DNA of 64,000 nt from Actinomyces sp. oral taxon 171 str. F0337 (GTDB taxonomy: Bacteria > Actinomycetota > Actinomycetes > Actinomycetales > Actinomycetaceae). Made by a program: the position numbers and the translations under genes. Position 1 is the first letter of the stretch. Every line of letters starts with the position of its first letter. Location: NCBI RefSeq assembly GCF_005696555.1, contig NZ_CP040005.1, positions 2,294,001 through 2,358,000 on the forward strand, written 5' to 3'. The notes below the pieces were generated by a model. The model saw nothing but the letters and a program-made list of their open reading frames with translations, was not told where the DNA came from and searched no databases. Shown here in pieces: positions 43,696 through 53,000 of this stretch.

Positions 43696-44988
43696 ATGTT
43701 CCTGACGATGCGCGCCGTGTGGGCGATGCTTGCGGGGATCGCCCTGGTCCTCATCGCGCCGCGCCCGGCGACCGTGCTGGCCTGGGCCGGCGTGGTCATC
43801 GTCCTCGTCATCATCGACGTGGTCTGCGCCCCCTCGCCCGGAGTGCTGCGGGCCTCGCGCTCGGTGAGCCACGGAGTGAGGCTGGGCGAGTCGATCACCG
43901 CGACGCTGACGCTGACCAACACCGGTCGGCGCACGGCCCGCCTCCTGCTGCGCGACGCCTGGCCTCCCAGCGCCGGGGCGACCCACGAGCGCGGGACGAT
44001 GACGCTCCCACCTGCCCAGCGCCGTCGCCATTCCACGGTACTCACGCCCCGACGCCGGGGGGATCGTGAGGCGGGACCGCTGACCATCAGGGTGATGGGG
44101 CCTCTGGGCATCGCGGGGCGCCAGGCGTCATTGAGCGTTCCGGCCTCCGTCCGGGTCCTGCCGGCCTTCCGCTCACGCCACCACCTGCACTCGCGCCTGG
44201 CCCGGCTGCGGGAGATGGACGGACGCAGCGCCGTCATGGTGCGCGGTGAGGGGACCGAGTTCGACTCCCTACGGGAGTACGTCGTCGGAGACGACGTGCG
44301 CTCCATCGACTGGCGCTCCACGGCCCGCCGAGGCGAGGTCCTGGTGCGCACCTGGCGCCCGGAGCGTGATCGGAGAGTTCTCATCATCATCGACTCAGGT
44401 CGTCTGTCGGCCGCCCGGTTGGGGGACGCCCCCAGGCTCGACGCCCAGATCGAGGCCACTCTGCTGCTGGCGGCCCTGGCCTCCCACGCCGGAGACCGGG
44501 TCGACGTCCTGGCCATGGACGACGCCGTGCGCGCGCAGGTGCGGGGCAGCGCCGGACCGGTGCTCATGACCGAGCTGGCCGAGCACCTGACGGACGTGGA
44601 ACCGCGCCTGACCGAGCTCGACTGGACCCTCGTGGCATCCCTGGTGCGCACGACGCTCTCGCAGCGTGCACTGGTCGTTGTCATCTCCGCCCTGGACGGC
44701 AGCGGTGGGGACGCGACGATGATCCGGACGCTGGCGACGCTGGCCCGGGATCACACGGTCGTTCTCGCCTCGGCCCTGGACCCCGAGCTGGAGGAGCTCA
44801 GGGCGGCGCGTGACGACACTGACTCCGTGTACGTGGCCGCCTCCGCGGAGAAGGACCTGGTGGAGCTGGAGGCTGTACGTCGCCGCCTGCGCCGTGGCGG
44901 GGTCGAGGTCGTGGAGGCTGCGGACCAGGGGCTCGCTCCCGCACTGGCCGACCGCTACCTGGACCTCAAGGCGGCGGGGCGGCTATGA
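43696..44988 (+). CDS. DUF58 domain protein
   Basis: A 430-residue protein with two N-terminal membrane segments (about 5-20 and 27-45), a beta-rich extracytoplasmic-like region, and the DUF58 core (EFDSLREYVVGDDVRSIDWR, then RRGEVLVRTWRPERDRRVLI), which leads into a von Willebrand A-like domain with an IIIDSGRLSA motif in place of a full DxSxS MIDAS. DUF58 proteins are partners of MoxR ATPases. AGGAG lies 4 nt before ATG 43696. It sits 68 bp after moxR and ends 23 bp from the convergent SpoIIM-like gene. Confidence 0.93.
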   Translation: MFLTMRAVWAMLAGIALVLIAPRPATVLAWAGVVIVLVIIDVVCAPSPGVLRASRSVSHGVRLGESITATLTLTNTGRRTARLLLRDAWPPSAGATHERGTMTLPPAQRRRHSTVLTPRRRGDREAGPLTIRVMGPLGIAGRQASLSVPASVRVLPAFRSRHHLHSRLARLREMDGRSAVMVRGEGTEFDSLREYVVGDDVRSIDWRSTARRGEVLVRTWRPERDRRVLIIIDSGRLSAARLGDAPRLDAQIEATLLLAALASHAGDRVDVLAMDDAVRAQVRGSAGPVLMTELAEHLTDVEPRLTELDWTLVASLVRTTLSQRALVVVISALDGSGGDATMIRTLATLARDHTVVLASALDPELEELRAARDDTDSVYVAASAEKDLVELEAVRRRLRRGGVEVVEAADQGLAPALADRYLDLKAAGRL

Positions 44989-45011
44989 GACGCACTGTGG
45001 CGACACCCGAC

Positions 45012-46007
45012 TCAGCCGGCCTCGGGCTGAACGTAACCGGCCTCGTCGTCCTCAAGGTCCCCCGTGGCTCCCACGGCAACGGCGGAGCGCCCCAGGATGA
45101 GCGTGTAGGCCCACAGCAGCGCCAGCGCACCGGCTCCGATGGTGATCTTGACCGGCCAGGCAATGGGGGCCGGAGTCACGAATGCCTCAATGAGTCCGGC
45201 AACGGCCAGGGCGACGGTCAGGCCAACGGCCACCGTGATGAGGGCGCGTCCCTCTGCGGCCAGTGCGGCGGCGCGTCTGCGGGGGCCGGGGACCAGCATG
45301 GTCCAGAAGAGCTTGAGTCCGGCCGCACCGGCGATGAAGATGCAGGTCAGCTCCAGCAGGCCGTGAGGCGAGATGAGCGAGAAGAACACGCCGAGCATGT
45401 CGTGGTCGGCCATGATCGCCCCGGACTGTCCCACTTTGACGGCGTTTTTGTAGAGCATGACGAGCGGCACGAAACCGGTGATCCCGCCAGCCACGCAGAT
45501 CGCTGCGAGACGGGCGTTGTTCGTCCACACCACCGCGGCGAAGTCTGGGGCGGAGTAGGTGGAGTAGTAGGACTCGAAGGCCTCATGGGCGTAGGCGTCC
45601 AGCTTCTCAGGGCTGCCCAGGGCGGCCATGGCCTCAGGACTGTGCAGGGTCCACACCCCCACCACCAGTGCCAGGGCGATCTCGGCGACCATCACCCCGC
45701 AGGTCCACCAGCGGATGCGGTACAGGGCTGCGGGCACGGACTGGAGAACGAATCGACGCACCGAGTGGCTCCTCACCTCCCGCGTTCCGGTCAGACGGCC
45801 ACGAGCCGTGGCCACTCGGGAGGACAGCTCGGCGATGAGCTGCGGATCCGGCGCGGCCGAGCGCACCCGCGACAGATGGCGGGCACAGGTGCGGTAGAGA
45901 GCCACGAGCTCATCGGTCTCGGCGCCGCTGAGATGGCGGCGCCCCACGAGCACGTCGAGGCGTTCCCACTGATCACGGTGCGCTGCAGAGAAGGCATCAA
46001 GATCCAC
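45012..46007 (-). CDS. Stage II sporulation protein M (SpoIIM)-family membrane protein
   Basis: A 331-residue membrane protein of the SpoIIM family. A cytoplasmic helical N-terminus (about 1-100: RDQWERLDVLVGRRHLSGAE, LYRTCARHLSRVRSAAPDP) is followed by roughly six membrane segments, with the family-typical GFVPLVMLYKNAVKVGQ and LISPHGLLELTCIFIAGAAG. Actinomyces does not sporulate; in Actinobacteria these proteins go with MoxR/DUF58/RDD genes and have an unknown envelope role. The start is GTG 46007, only 17 bp from the divergent RDD start, and has no Shine-Dalgarno, suggesting a leaderless mRNA. Confidence 0.92.
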   Translation of the reverse strand: MDLDAFSAAHRDQWERLDVLVGRRHLSGAETDELVALYRTCARHLSRVRSAAPDPQLIAELSSRVATARGRLTGTREVRSHSVRRFVLQSVPAALYRIRWWTCGVMVAEIALALVVGVWTLHSPEAMAALGSPEKLDAYAHEAFESYYSTYSAPDFAAVVWTNNARLAAICVAGGITGFVPLVMLYKNAVKVGQSGAIMADHDMLGVFFSLISPHGLLELTCIFIAGAAGLKLFWTMLVPGPRRRAAALAAEGRALITVAVGLTVALAVAGLIEAFVTPAPIAWPVKITIGAGALALLWAYTLILGRSAVAVGATGDLEDDEAGYVQPEAG

Positions 46008-46024
46008 GCAAGGAGTCTGTCACG

Positions 46025-46903
46025 ATGACCGCGTCACCCATATCCTCCGAGCGAATGATCGAGCCCGAGCTGCTCATCACCGGCGAGGCGGTCGCCCTGG
46101 ACATCACCCCGGCGACGGTCGCCAATCGCATCACCTCGGGACTCATCGACTACGGCGTCTACGCCCTGGGGACAGGAGTGTCCGTGCTCGTGGTGATGGC
46201 ACTGGCCGTCGCCGACGGCTCAGAGCTCGAGGACAATCTCGCGTTCCTCCAGGCAGTGCTGTCCCTGGTCGCGCTCGCCTGGCTGGTCGTCATCCCTTTG
46301 CTCGTCGAGTTCCTCAGCGGGGGCCGGAGCCTGGGCCGGATAGTGACCGGGGCCCGGGTGGTGCGGGACGACGGCGGCACCGTCAGGCTGCGTCACTGCC
46401 TGGTGCGGACACTGCTCGCCGTCGTCGAGATCTGGGGCACCTGGGCCGTACCGGCCCTGTGCGCCAGCGTCGTCTCCAAGCGGGGGAAACGGCTCGGGGA
46501 CATGCTGGCCGGTACCTACGTGGTTCGAGAGCATCACCGCTCCCAGACGGCGCCACCGCTGCTCATGCCCCCCGAGCTGACCGAGTGGGCAGCGGGCACG
46601 GACCTGCGCGCCCTGCCCGGGGACCTGAGCCTGACGGCGCGCACCTTCCTGCAGCGCGCCTCCTCCCTCATGCCCGCCTCCCGCCACCAGCTGGGGCTGG
46701 AGCTGGCCTCTCAGGTCCAGGAGTACGTCTCTCCCCCACCGCCTGCGGGTACTCACCCCGAACGGTTCCTCGCAGCGGTCCTCACCGAGCGGCGCAACCG
46801 GGAGCTGGTGCTGGAGAGCCGCGACCGCCGACTGGAGGAGGACGTGCTCCGAGACATGGCTCGTCCTCCCTACGAGGTGGGCCCGGAGGCCCGACGGCGC
46901 TGA
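46025..46903 (+). CDS. RDD family membrane protein
   Basis: A 292-residue protein with an RDD domain in its first 180 residues: ATVANRITSGLIDYGVYALG, the Gly-Arg-Ser-Leu-Gly motif in FLSGGRSLGRIVTGARVVRD, and SKRGKRLGDMLAGTYVVREH. Three or four membrane segments lie between 35 and 155. A cytoplasmic helical tail of about 110 residues follows (LELASQVQEYVSPPPPAGTH, ERRNRELVLESRDRRLEEDV). AAGGAG is 9 nt before ATG 46025. It is divergent from the SpoIIM-like gene and completes the conserved block. Confidence 0.92.
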   Translation: MTASPISSERMIEPELLITGEAVALDITPATVANRITSGLIDYGVYALGTGVSVLVVMALAVADGSELEDNLAFLQAVLSLVALAWLVVIPLLVEFLSGGRSLGRIVTGARVVRDDGGTVRLRHCLVRTLLAVVEIWGTWAVPALCASVVSKRGKRLGDMLAGTYVVREHHRSQTAPPLLMPPELTEWAAGTDLRALPGDLSLTARTFLQRASSLMPASRHQLGLELASQVQEYVSPPPPAGTHPERFLAAVLTERRNRELVLESRDRRLEEDVLRDMARPPYEVGPEARRR

Positions 46904-46958
46904 AGCCCCCTCCTCACACCTGGGACGGATCATCCGGGTTGGAACGGGGCGCGCCGCC

Positions 46959-47198
46959 TCATCCCAGCGGGTCAGGGTCGGGAGCGCACACGCGTCGTGC
47001 CTCGTGGACCAGGAGGATCGGCACGCCGTCGCGCACCGGGTAGGCCAGGCCCGTGTTCTGAGAGACGAGTGTCGGGTGACCGGCGTCGTCGATGCCGTCA
47101 ACGAGCTCGTCCCCACTCAGCGGGCAGCGCAGGACGGCCCTCAGCCCGGAGGGGAGGAGGCGCGGCTCGGGCACGGATGCGTTGTCCGGCAGGCTCAT
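46959..47198 (-). CDS. Trm112-like small protein
   Basis: A 79-residue protein of the Trm112/UPF0434 type: LRAVLRCPLSGDELV and NTGLAYPVRDGVPILLVHEA. The zinc-binding cysteines of the classical family are reduced to one (Cys25), as in several bacterial members. It is probably a small partner or scaffold for another enzyme. ATG 47198 overlaps the DUF3499 stop (ATGA). Confidence 0.85.
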   Translation of the reverse strand: MSLPDNASVPEPRLLPSGLRAVLRCPLSGDELVDGIDDAGHPTLVSQNTGLAYPVRDGVPILLVHEARRVCAPDPDPLG

Positions 47199-47629
47199 AC
47201 GTCGTCCTTCTGTCCGCGCAGGACCCGCAGGTGTCCACGCCGCAGGATCTCGTCCTCGGCGATCTCCGGCGGGGGCGGCAGCGGGGCCGTCAGGGAGGCC
47301 GGCATGATCCCGCCGGGGCGAGGCCTGTGCTCGGCCGGCGAGGCGACCGGGCGCGGAGCGCGGGAGGCCTCACGAACGGCGTCGGCCAGGGCCAGGAGGT
47401 CGTCCTCACTGGGAGGCGCCGGCTCGAACTCGGTGGCCAGGCGGATGATCTGCCAGCCCCGGGGGGCCGTGAAGGAGGAGACGTGCTTATCGCACAGGTC
47501 ATAGGCCTCGGGCTGGGCCTCAGTGGCCAGCGGCCCCAGCACGATGGTGGAGTCCGCGTAGACGGAAGTCAGGGTGGCCACGGCTGGGCGCTCGCAGCCG
47601 GGCTTGCGGCAGTGTCGGACTCTTCTCAC
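47195..47629 (-). CDS. DUF3499 family protein
   Basis: A 144-residue protein of the actinobacterial DUF3499 family: an N-terminal zinc-ribbon-like part (MRRVRHCRKPGCERPAVATL, then YDLCDKHVSSFTAPRGWQII) with cysteines at 7, 12 and 46 plus His49, then a disordered Pro/Arg-rich tail. The family is kept in the whiB neighbourhood across Actinobacteria and has no known function. The start appears to be GTG 47629, with no ribosome binding site in the 60-bp divergent spacer, so possibly leaderless. Confidence 0.88.
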   Translation of the reverse strand: MRRVRHCRKPGCERPAVATLTSVYADSTIVLGPLATEAQPEAYDLCDKHVSSFTAPRGWQIIRLATEFEPAPPSEDDLLALADAVREASRAPRPVASPAEHRPRPGGIMPASLTAPLPPPPEIAEDEILRRGHLRVLRGQKDDV

Positions 47630-47689
47630 GCTCGCAGGTTACCGTGCCGCTGCCCGACGGTCATCCAGACGCCGCCTAGGCTGGCTGAT

Positions 47690-48166
47690 GTGACCGACCT
47701 GTTCCCCTTCTCGCCCGGGCCGATTCCGCCGCGATCCGCCACTGCACCGGTGCGGCGCCCGGGCAGTCGTCGTGATCGTCACGGTCGGGGGCTGCGTGGT
47801 CCGCTCCTGCCGCCGAACCTCCCGGCCAGGCGCACCCGCGCCGAGCGCTTCGACGAGCTCGTCGTGGACGCTGCCCAGGACCTGGCCAGGCGTTGGCCGT
47901 CGGTGGACCAGATCCAGTTCGCCGTCGAGGAGGTCCCGCCCTCGGACCCGGCGCCCTGGGAGCGCTCGGTGGTGCTGGGACGCGGCTTCACCGCGGAGCC
48001 TCGCGCGGGGCTGCCGGCGCGCGTCGTCATCTACCGACGACCGGTGGCCTCCCGCGCCACGAACGAGGCGGAGCTGGCCGACCTGGTGCGCCGTGTCGTC
48101 GTCGAGCAGGTGGCCCTCATGCTGGGACGTCGACCTGAGGAGATCGATCCGGGCTCGGCTCCGTAA
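47690..48166 (+). CDS. Metallopeptidase-family protein lacking the HExxH site
   Basis: A 158-residue protein of the actinobacterial group annotated as metallopeptidase family (Rv3259-like): GLRGPLLPPNLPARRTRAER, FDELVVDAAQDLARRWPSVD, PARVVIYRRPVASRATNEAE, then LADLVRRVVVEQVALMLGRR and the ending PEEIDPG. Where zincin relatives carry HExxH this protein has EQVAL, so no zinc peptidase activity is expected; as I recall, other members of the subgroup also lack it. Start GTG 47690 is chosen by length, just before the conserved part; no ribosome binding site is seen. Confidence 0.8.
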   Translation: MTDLFPFSPGPIPPRSATAPVRRPGSRRDRHGRGLRGPLLPPNLPARRTRAERFDELVVDAAQDLARRWPSVDQIQFAVEEVPPSDPAPWERSVVLGRGFTAEPRAGLPARVVIYRRPVASRATNEAELADLVRRVVVEQVALMLGRRPEEIDPGSAP

Positions 48167-48197
48167 GACGGACTCCCCCGCCCGGGGCGAAGGCCCG

Positions 48198-50072
48198 TCA
48201 GTCCAGCAGGATGCGACGCTGGGCCTGAACAGTGGCGTCGGGCTGAGCCGGCACGGTGGAGATGAGCGTCCCGTCCATGTCTCCCCCGGCCTGTGCGGTC
48301 ACGATGGTGGCGGCGGCCAGGCCGCTGGAGGTGCGGGACGTCCCCGATGAGTTCTCCTGGTTTCCTGTGCTCAGGCGGACGGCGGCGACCTTGGCCGGAA
48401 CCTCGACGACGACGGAGCCGCCCTTGGCGACCTTGACGTCCTGGCTCCAGGAACCGTCGAGGGAGGACAGGGTGACGGAGGTGGTCGCACCGCTGTTGGC
48501 CACAGTGACCGCGGAGCTCAGGGAGGACCCGCGCGGCACGGCCAGCAGGCCGGAGTCCGCGGCTCCCGGCAGGCCGGCCTGCGCCCACGCCTGGTCATGG
48601 ATGAGGGCCTTGGAGCGCTGGGGGTACTCGGCACCGCTGCGCACCATACGGACAGCGGCTCCCACCGGCGTGCTCGAGGTGACCTGCACGCCGTAGGTGC
48701 CTGCGGGCACGCCGGCCAGCTGGATGTCGAAGACGGAGCCGGCATCGATGGTCACGGACTGCGCCCCGCTCAGCGGGCGGGCCCCGTCCTTGCCGAGCAT
48801 GGTCACCGACACGGTCGCCGGAGCCTGGCCGGGATTGACGATGCGCACGGCCGGGGCGTCGGAGGAGTCGGCACCGGTCTTGGCCTCAGGAACCTCGCCC
48901 TGTGCGGCCGGCTCGACGATCTCCACACCCGGGATCACGAGGTCGGTGGCCGGGGAGGCTCCCGGGGTGATGACGTCGGTGCCGGCGGGGGTCTCCCCGT
49001 CGAGGGACTCGGTGACGAGCGTGGGCACCACGGAGCCGCCATCGGCCTCGACGGATACGGCGATGCGCGGGTCCTGGCTGCCCTTCGTCTCCAGGGGCAG
49101 CGAGGAGGAGCCGCCTGCGGGCACGGTGATCTCCCCGTTGCTGGGCAGGCTGAGTCGGCCGATGGATCCGTAAAGGGTGACCTTCGCGGTGGCGGGGGTG
49201 ACGCCGGGGTTGGTCAGTCGCAGCTCGGACGAGGAGCCCGCTGCGATGGATCCGCCCACGATCCAGGACATGGCGGCCGGCTGGGTGCAGGGGGCGGCGG
49301 TGAGCCCCCTCAGGTCACCGTTCCTGGTCAGAGTGGTCACCGATCCGACGGCGTTGGCCACCCGGCCGTCGGCAGGGACGAGGGTGAGGATGCCGCCCTC
49401 GGCGGTGTTCATGGAGGTGGCGGTGTCGGTGGGGATGCTCCGCCCCGCGTAGGTGGCCGACTGGGCGGTCCCGGTTCCCTTCGCGGGAACGATGGCGGTG
49501 GTGGACTCCGTGGCGCCGACGTCGGTGCCCCGCAACGTATTGGTGGGCGCGTGGGGGCACACGTAGGTGGTGGCGCCTCCGGGCTGGGCCAGGCTCAGGG
49601 CCTGCAGCTGCGGGGTTGGCGTGGTCGGTGCGGCGTGCCCCCACCAGGTGACGCCTCCGATCGCTGTGGCGAGCGCGGCCGAGGTCAGGATGCCGACGCT
49701 GCGAGCGAGCGTCCGCCCCAGCGAACGGCGGTGGCGCCTGGCGCTGCGGGAGCCGCTCCGACGCTTCTCGGAGGGGGCGTCGGGCCCGGCAGAGCCGGGG
49801 ACCTCGGAAGCGGCAGCGTCGGCCACCCCCTCGGTGTCAGCGCCGGCGTCATCCTCAGGGGCATCATCGGCGGAGGAGCTGTCCTGGTCCTGGGGCGCGG
49901 GGCTGCCAGCGGCCTCGTCGTCGGCCGTGTCGTCGACCTTGCCCACGGTGGTGGTCTCGTCCCCGGCCTGCTCCGGACCCGGGCTCGTCGACCCGCGCTC
50001 CAGGGCCTGGGGCTCGGACGTGTCCTTCGACTCCTGCTGGCTGTCGGCGTCGTCCTCACGGGGCTGAGTCAT
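48198..50072 (-). CDS. DUF5719 family membrane-anchored extracellular protein
   Basis: A 624-residue protein: an acidic disordered cytoplasmic start (about 1-110), a basic stretch (SARRHRRSLGRTLARSVG), one membrane segment near 130-150, then a large extracytoplasmic beta-rich region made of repeated immunoglobulin-like strands (for example ELRLTNPGVTPATAKVTLYG and RIVNPGQAPATVSVTMLGKD). This matches DUF5719, which follows the large GT2 gene in the conserved whiB cluster. Start ATG 50072 overlaps the GT2 stop (ATGA), with AAAGGAG 8 nt upstream. Role unknown; co-inheritance suggests it works with the glycosyltransferase at the cell surface. Confidence 0.87.
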   Translation of the reverse strand: MTQPREDDADSQQESKDTSEPQALERGSTSPGPEQAGDETTTVGKVDDTADDEAAGSPAPQDQDSSSADDAPEDDAGADTEGVADAAASEVPGSAGPDAPSEKRRSGSRSARRHRRSLGRTLARSVGILTSAALATAIGGVTWWGHAAPTTPTPQLQALSLAQPGGATTYVCPHAPTNTLRGTDVGATESTTAIVPAKGTGTAQSATYAGRSIPTDTATSMNTAEGGILTLVPADGRVANAVGSVTTLTRNGDLRGLTAAPCTQPAAMSWIVGGSIAAGSSSELRLTNPGVTPATAKVTLYGSIGRLSLPSNGEITVPAGGSSSLPLETKGSQDPRIAVSVEADGGSVVPTLVTESLDGETPAGTDVITPGASPATDLVIPGVEIVEPAAQGEVPEAKTGADSSDAPAVRIVNPGQAPATVSVTMLGKDGARPLSGAQSVTIDAGSVFDIQLAGVPAGTYGVQVTSSTPVGAAVRMVRSGAEYPQRSKALIHDQAWAQAGLPGAADSGLLAVPRGSSLSSAVTVANSGATTSVTLSSLDGSWSQDVKVAKGGSVVVEVPAKVAAVRLSTGNQENSSGTSRTSSGLAAATIVTAQAGGDMDGTLISTVPAQPDATVQAQRRILLD

Positions 50073-53000
50073 GAGGCCATCTCCTTTCCGCGTCGCAGGG
50101 GCAGCGCCGCCACCAGGGTCAGGGCCCAGACGGCCCAGATCGTGTAGGTCGCAGCGGCGGTGGACTTGCGGGTGTGGGTGACGACCAGCTGCCCGCCCTC
50201 GGAGCCGACGGTGAAGCCCTGCTTCCAGCTGCCGTCCCGGGCGGGAACCGTCGTGGCCTCGAGGCGTCGGCCGTCGAGGGTGGCGCTCCATCCGGCGTCG
50301 GCCCGCTCCACCATGACGAGGGTGCGGGTGCCCGTTCCAGCGGGGATCCGGGTGCGGGTCCCAGACCTGGTACCGGTGGAGGTGACCGGGGCGACCTCAC
50401 CATCGGCGTCGACAAGGCTCAGACGGGCCGAGTCGGGGTGCGCCGAGGACGTGACCCGCCAGGAGTTCCCCGAGGTGGTCTGGGCGAGCTGTTCCAGTCC
50501 CGGCGTCGAGGCCAGACCCACGCGGGCCTCGGCGGTGACGGTGTCGCCCTCCTTGTGATCGAGCAGGACGACGGCGATGCCGTGGGCCGCCAGGGCGTCA
50601 GCGGCCCCCTTGTCCTGGCCGGCGGTGGCGCGCGTGACGATCTGGGCGAGCTCGGCGTCGGCAGGATCCTCCAGGACAAGAGCCTGGGCTGCGGAGGTGC
50701 TGCTGCGCCCCGTCCTCTGTCCGTCCTTGGTGGGCTTGAGTCCGGGGTCGGCCAGAGCCGCTGCGGCACGGGTGCGCGCCTCGATGTTGACCGCTCCGGG
50801 CAGGACGTCGCTGATCTGGGTGCCGGGCCCTCGCCAGATGGTGGCCTGAAGTCCCTGAGGGGTGGAGGTGAGTCTGAGAACTCTTCCGGCTGCCCCCGAC
50901 CCTTGGAACTGCTCGGCGATGAGCGGGATCTGCTGGGGCGTGGAGTGCAGCGCCAGGACCTGCGGGTTGCTGCCGCGGTGGGCCTGGTAGGACCAGACGG
51001 CGCCAAGCACCACCGGGGCGAGCAGGACGAGGCAGGCCGCCGTCGTGAAGACCGTCCTGAGCCGGCGCGAGCCCGCCCGCTTCACCGTCGGGCCGGTCTC
51101 TGCCGAGGAGGCTGAGGAGACGGAGTCCTTCGCGCAGGTCGCGTCGGTATCCTCCCGGCTCCGGCGCTCCAGGGCTCGGCGGCCGCTTCCGACCCGCTGT
51201 CCGATCAGGGTCCAGATGGTCTCGCCGGCGGTCAGGGCCGCCGTGAGGAAACCGCTCAGTGCCAGGGACAGACCGGCTCCTGCCCATCCGTTGACGGGAG
51301 TCAGGCCGTCTCCGGCGACGTCCGGGCCCAGCCCGGTCGGTGTGCGCAGGCAGAGCCCGCCCAGGACGAGGCCTCCCAGGGCCAGGAGGATGCCGGTGCG
51401 GGCAACCCGGACGCGCCGAGAGATGAAGAGACCGACGACGCCGAGGACCGGGACCAGCATGAGCAGTGCCCGGAGCAGGGCGCTCAAGGCCCCGGAGGAC
51501 ACGAGGGCGTCCATGTCCACTGGGGAGCCGGCCAGCAGGTCGAGACTGCTCGGTGCGGGCACGGAGATGGGCAGGCCGATGTCGGTCAGCAGCAGCCGGA
51601 CCCCCTCGGCCCAGCCGGCCCTCTGACCCAGGCGCCAGGCGCCCCACCAGGCCGGGGCGGCCGTGACCACCATGGGAACCAGGGTGAGAATGAGCTTGAA
51701 CCCGCGTCGCATGGTCACCGACAGCAGCAGGATGATGACGGCCAGCACGGCCGCAGTGGCCGGGACGGCCGCGACGACGACGCTCAGCAGCAACCCGGCG
51801 ACAGCGGCGGCCGTCGCCGACCCGTACCCGTACTTCTCCGTGGGGGGCAGATCGACCTCGGTCTCCGGAGCGGCCGGGTCGGGGGCGTTGAGGGAGTCGA
51901 GAACCTCGCGCGCGGTCGCCAGGGCGGACGCCGCTCGGCCGGCCTCCTCGTCCTCACCACGGTCACGAGCGCCGTCGTCCGAGGTCGCGGCCTCGGCGTC
52001 GGTGGAGGCCGTCACGCTGGTGGTGCTCGGGTCCGCAGCAGCACCCGCCGAGGCGTCGTCCGGGGCGGGTGTCTTCTCAGTGCCCCCCTCCTGCGAGGAC
52101 CCGGTATCGCCCTGGACGCTCGAGGCGGCCTGCGTCCCCTCGTCCAGGTGGGCGAGGTCGGTGACCTTCTCGGTGGAGAAGCGGTCGAGCTCGGCGCGTT
52201 CCTCATCGGTGAGCAGGTGAGCGCCCACCAGCCCGGACAGAACGAGGTCCCGCCGGTCGGCGCCCACGGCGCGGGCGAGGGCCAGTAGCGCCCAGGGAAG
52301 GACGAGGTGGACCAGGAGAGCACCGAGACGCCCCTGCCCCAGGGCGAGCAGGAGGCTGGGAGCCAGAGCCCACACGAGCGCCGCCCAGGCCCGCAGAACC
52401 ACCTTCCGGGTCATCGTGCCGGCGGCGAACCATGCTCCCAGCGCCGCCAGGGGCACGGCCAGGAGCACCAGGGCGCTGATGAGCACGCCGGCCTCCAGCC
52501 CCACCAGCCGCCCCAGAGCCGCCAGCCCGGCCAGGATGGCCAGCAACGGGGTGACGCCTCCCGGATAGCCGTCAGCGGTGGCGATCCAGGTGCTCCAGGC
52601 GGTGTCCCACATCTGGCGCCAGCCGCCGCTGAACAGGGGCAGGGCCCCACCGGTGATGGAGCGGGTGAGCAGCAGCCGGGACAGGCCGTAGGTGCTCAGC
52701 GCCAGCACCAGCACCATGACGGCGCTCAGGGTGCGACGCCGGCTGCGGGCCAGTGCGGCGAGCTCACGCAGCTCGAGCTCGCTGGGAGCTGCCGCTCGGG
52801 CACGACGCTCACGCTCCTGGCGGGTGCGGTCGCGGCGCACCCCGCGGATCTCGGCCGGCGTGGCGTAGAGACGCCCCAGCGCGGATGCGGGCACGCTGGT
52901 GTGTCGGGCGAGCCGCCGTCTGGCCGCCCTGACCCGTCGACCGCGTCCGGCCACGGCCAGAGCCGCACCGAGCTCATCGCCGGCCAGCGCCGGCGCCTTG

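Noticed and set aside
45012..46007. Sporulation gene cluster suggested by the SpoIIM name
   Set aside because: No other sporulation gene is present; SpoIIM-family proteins are widespread in non-sporulating Actinobacteria.
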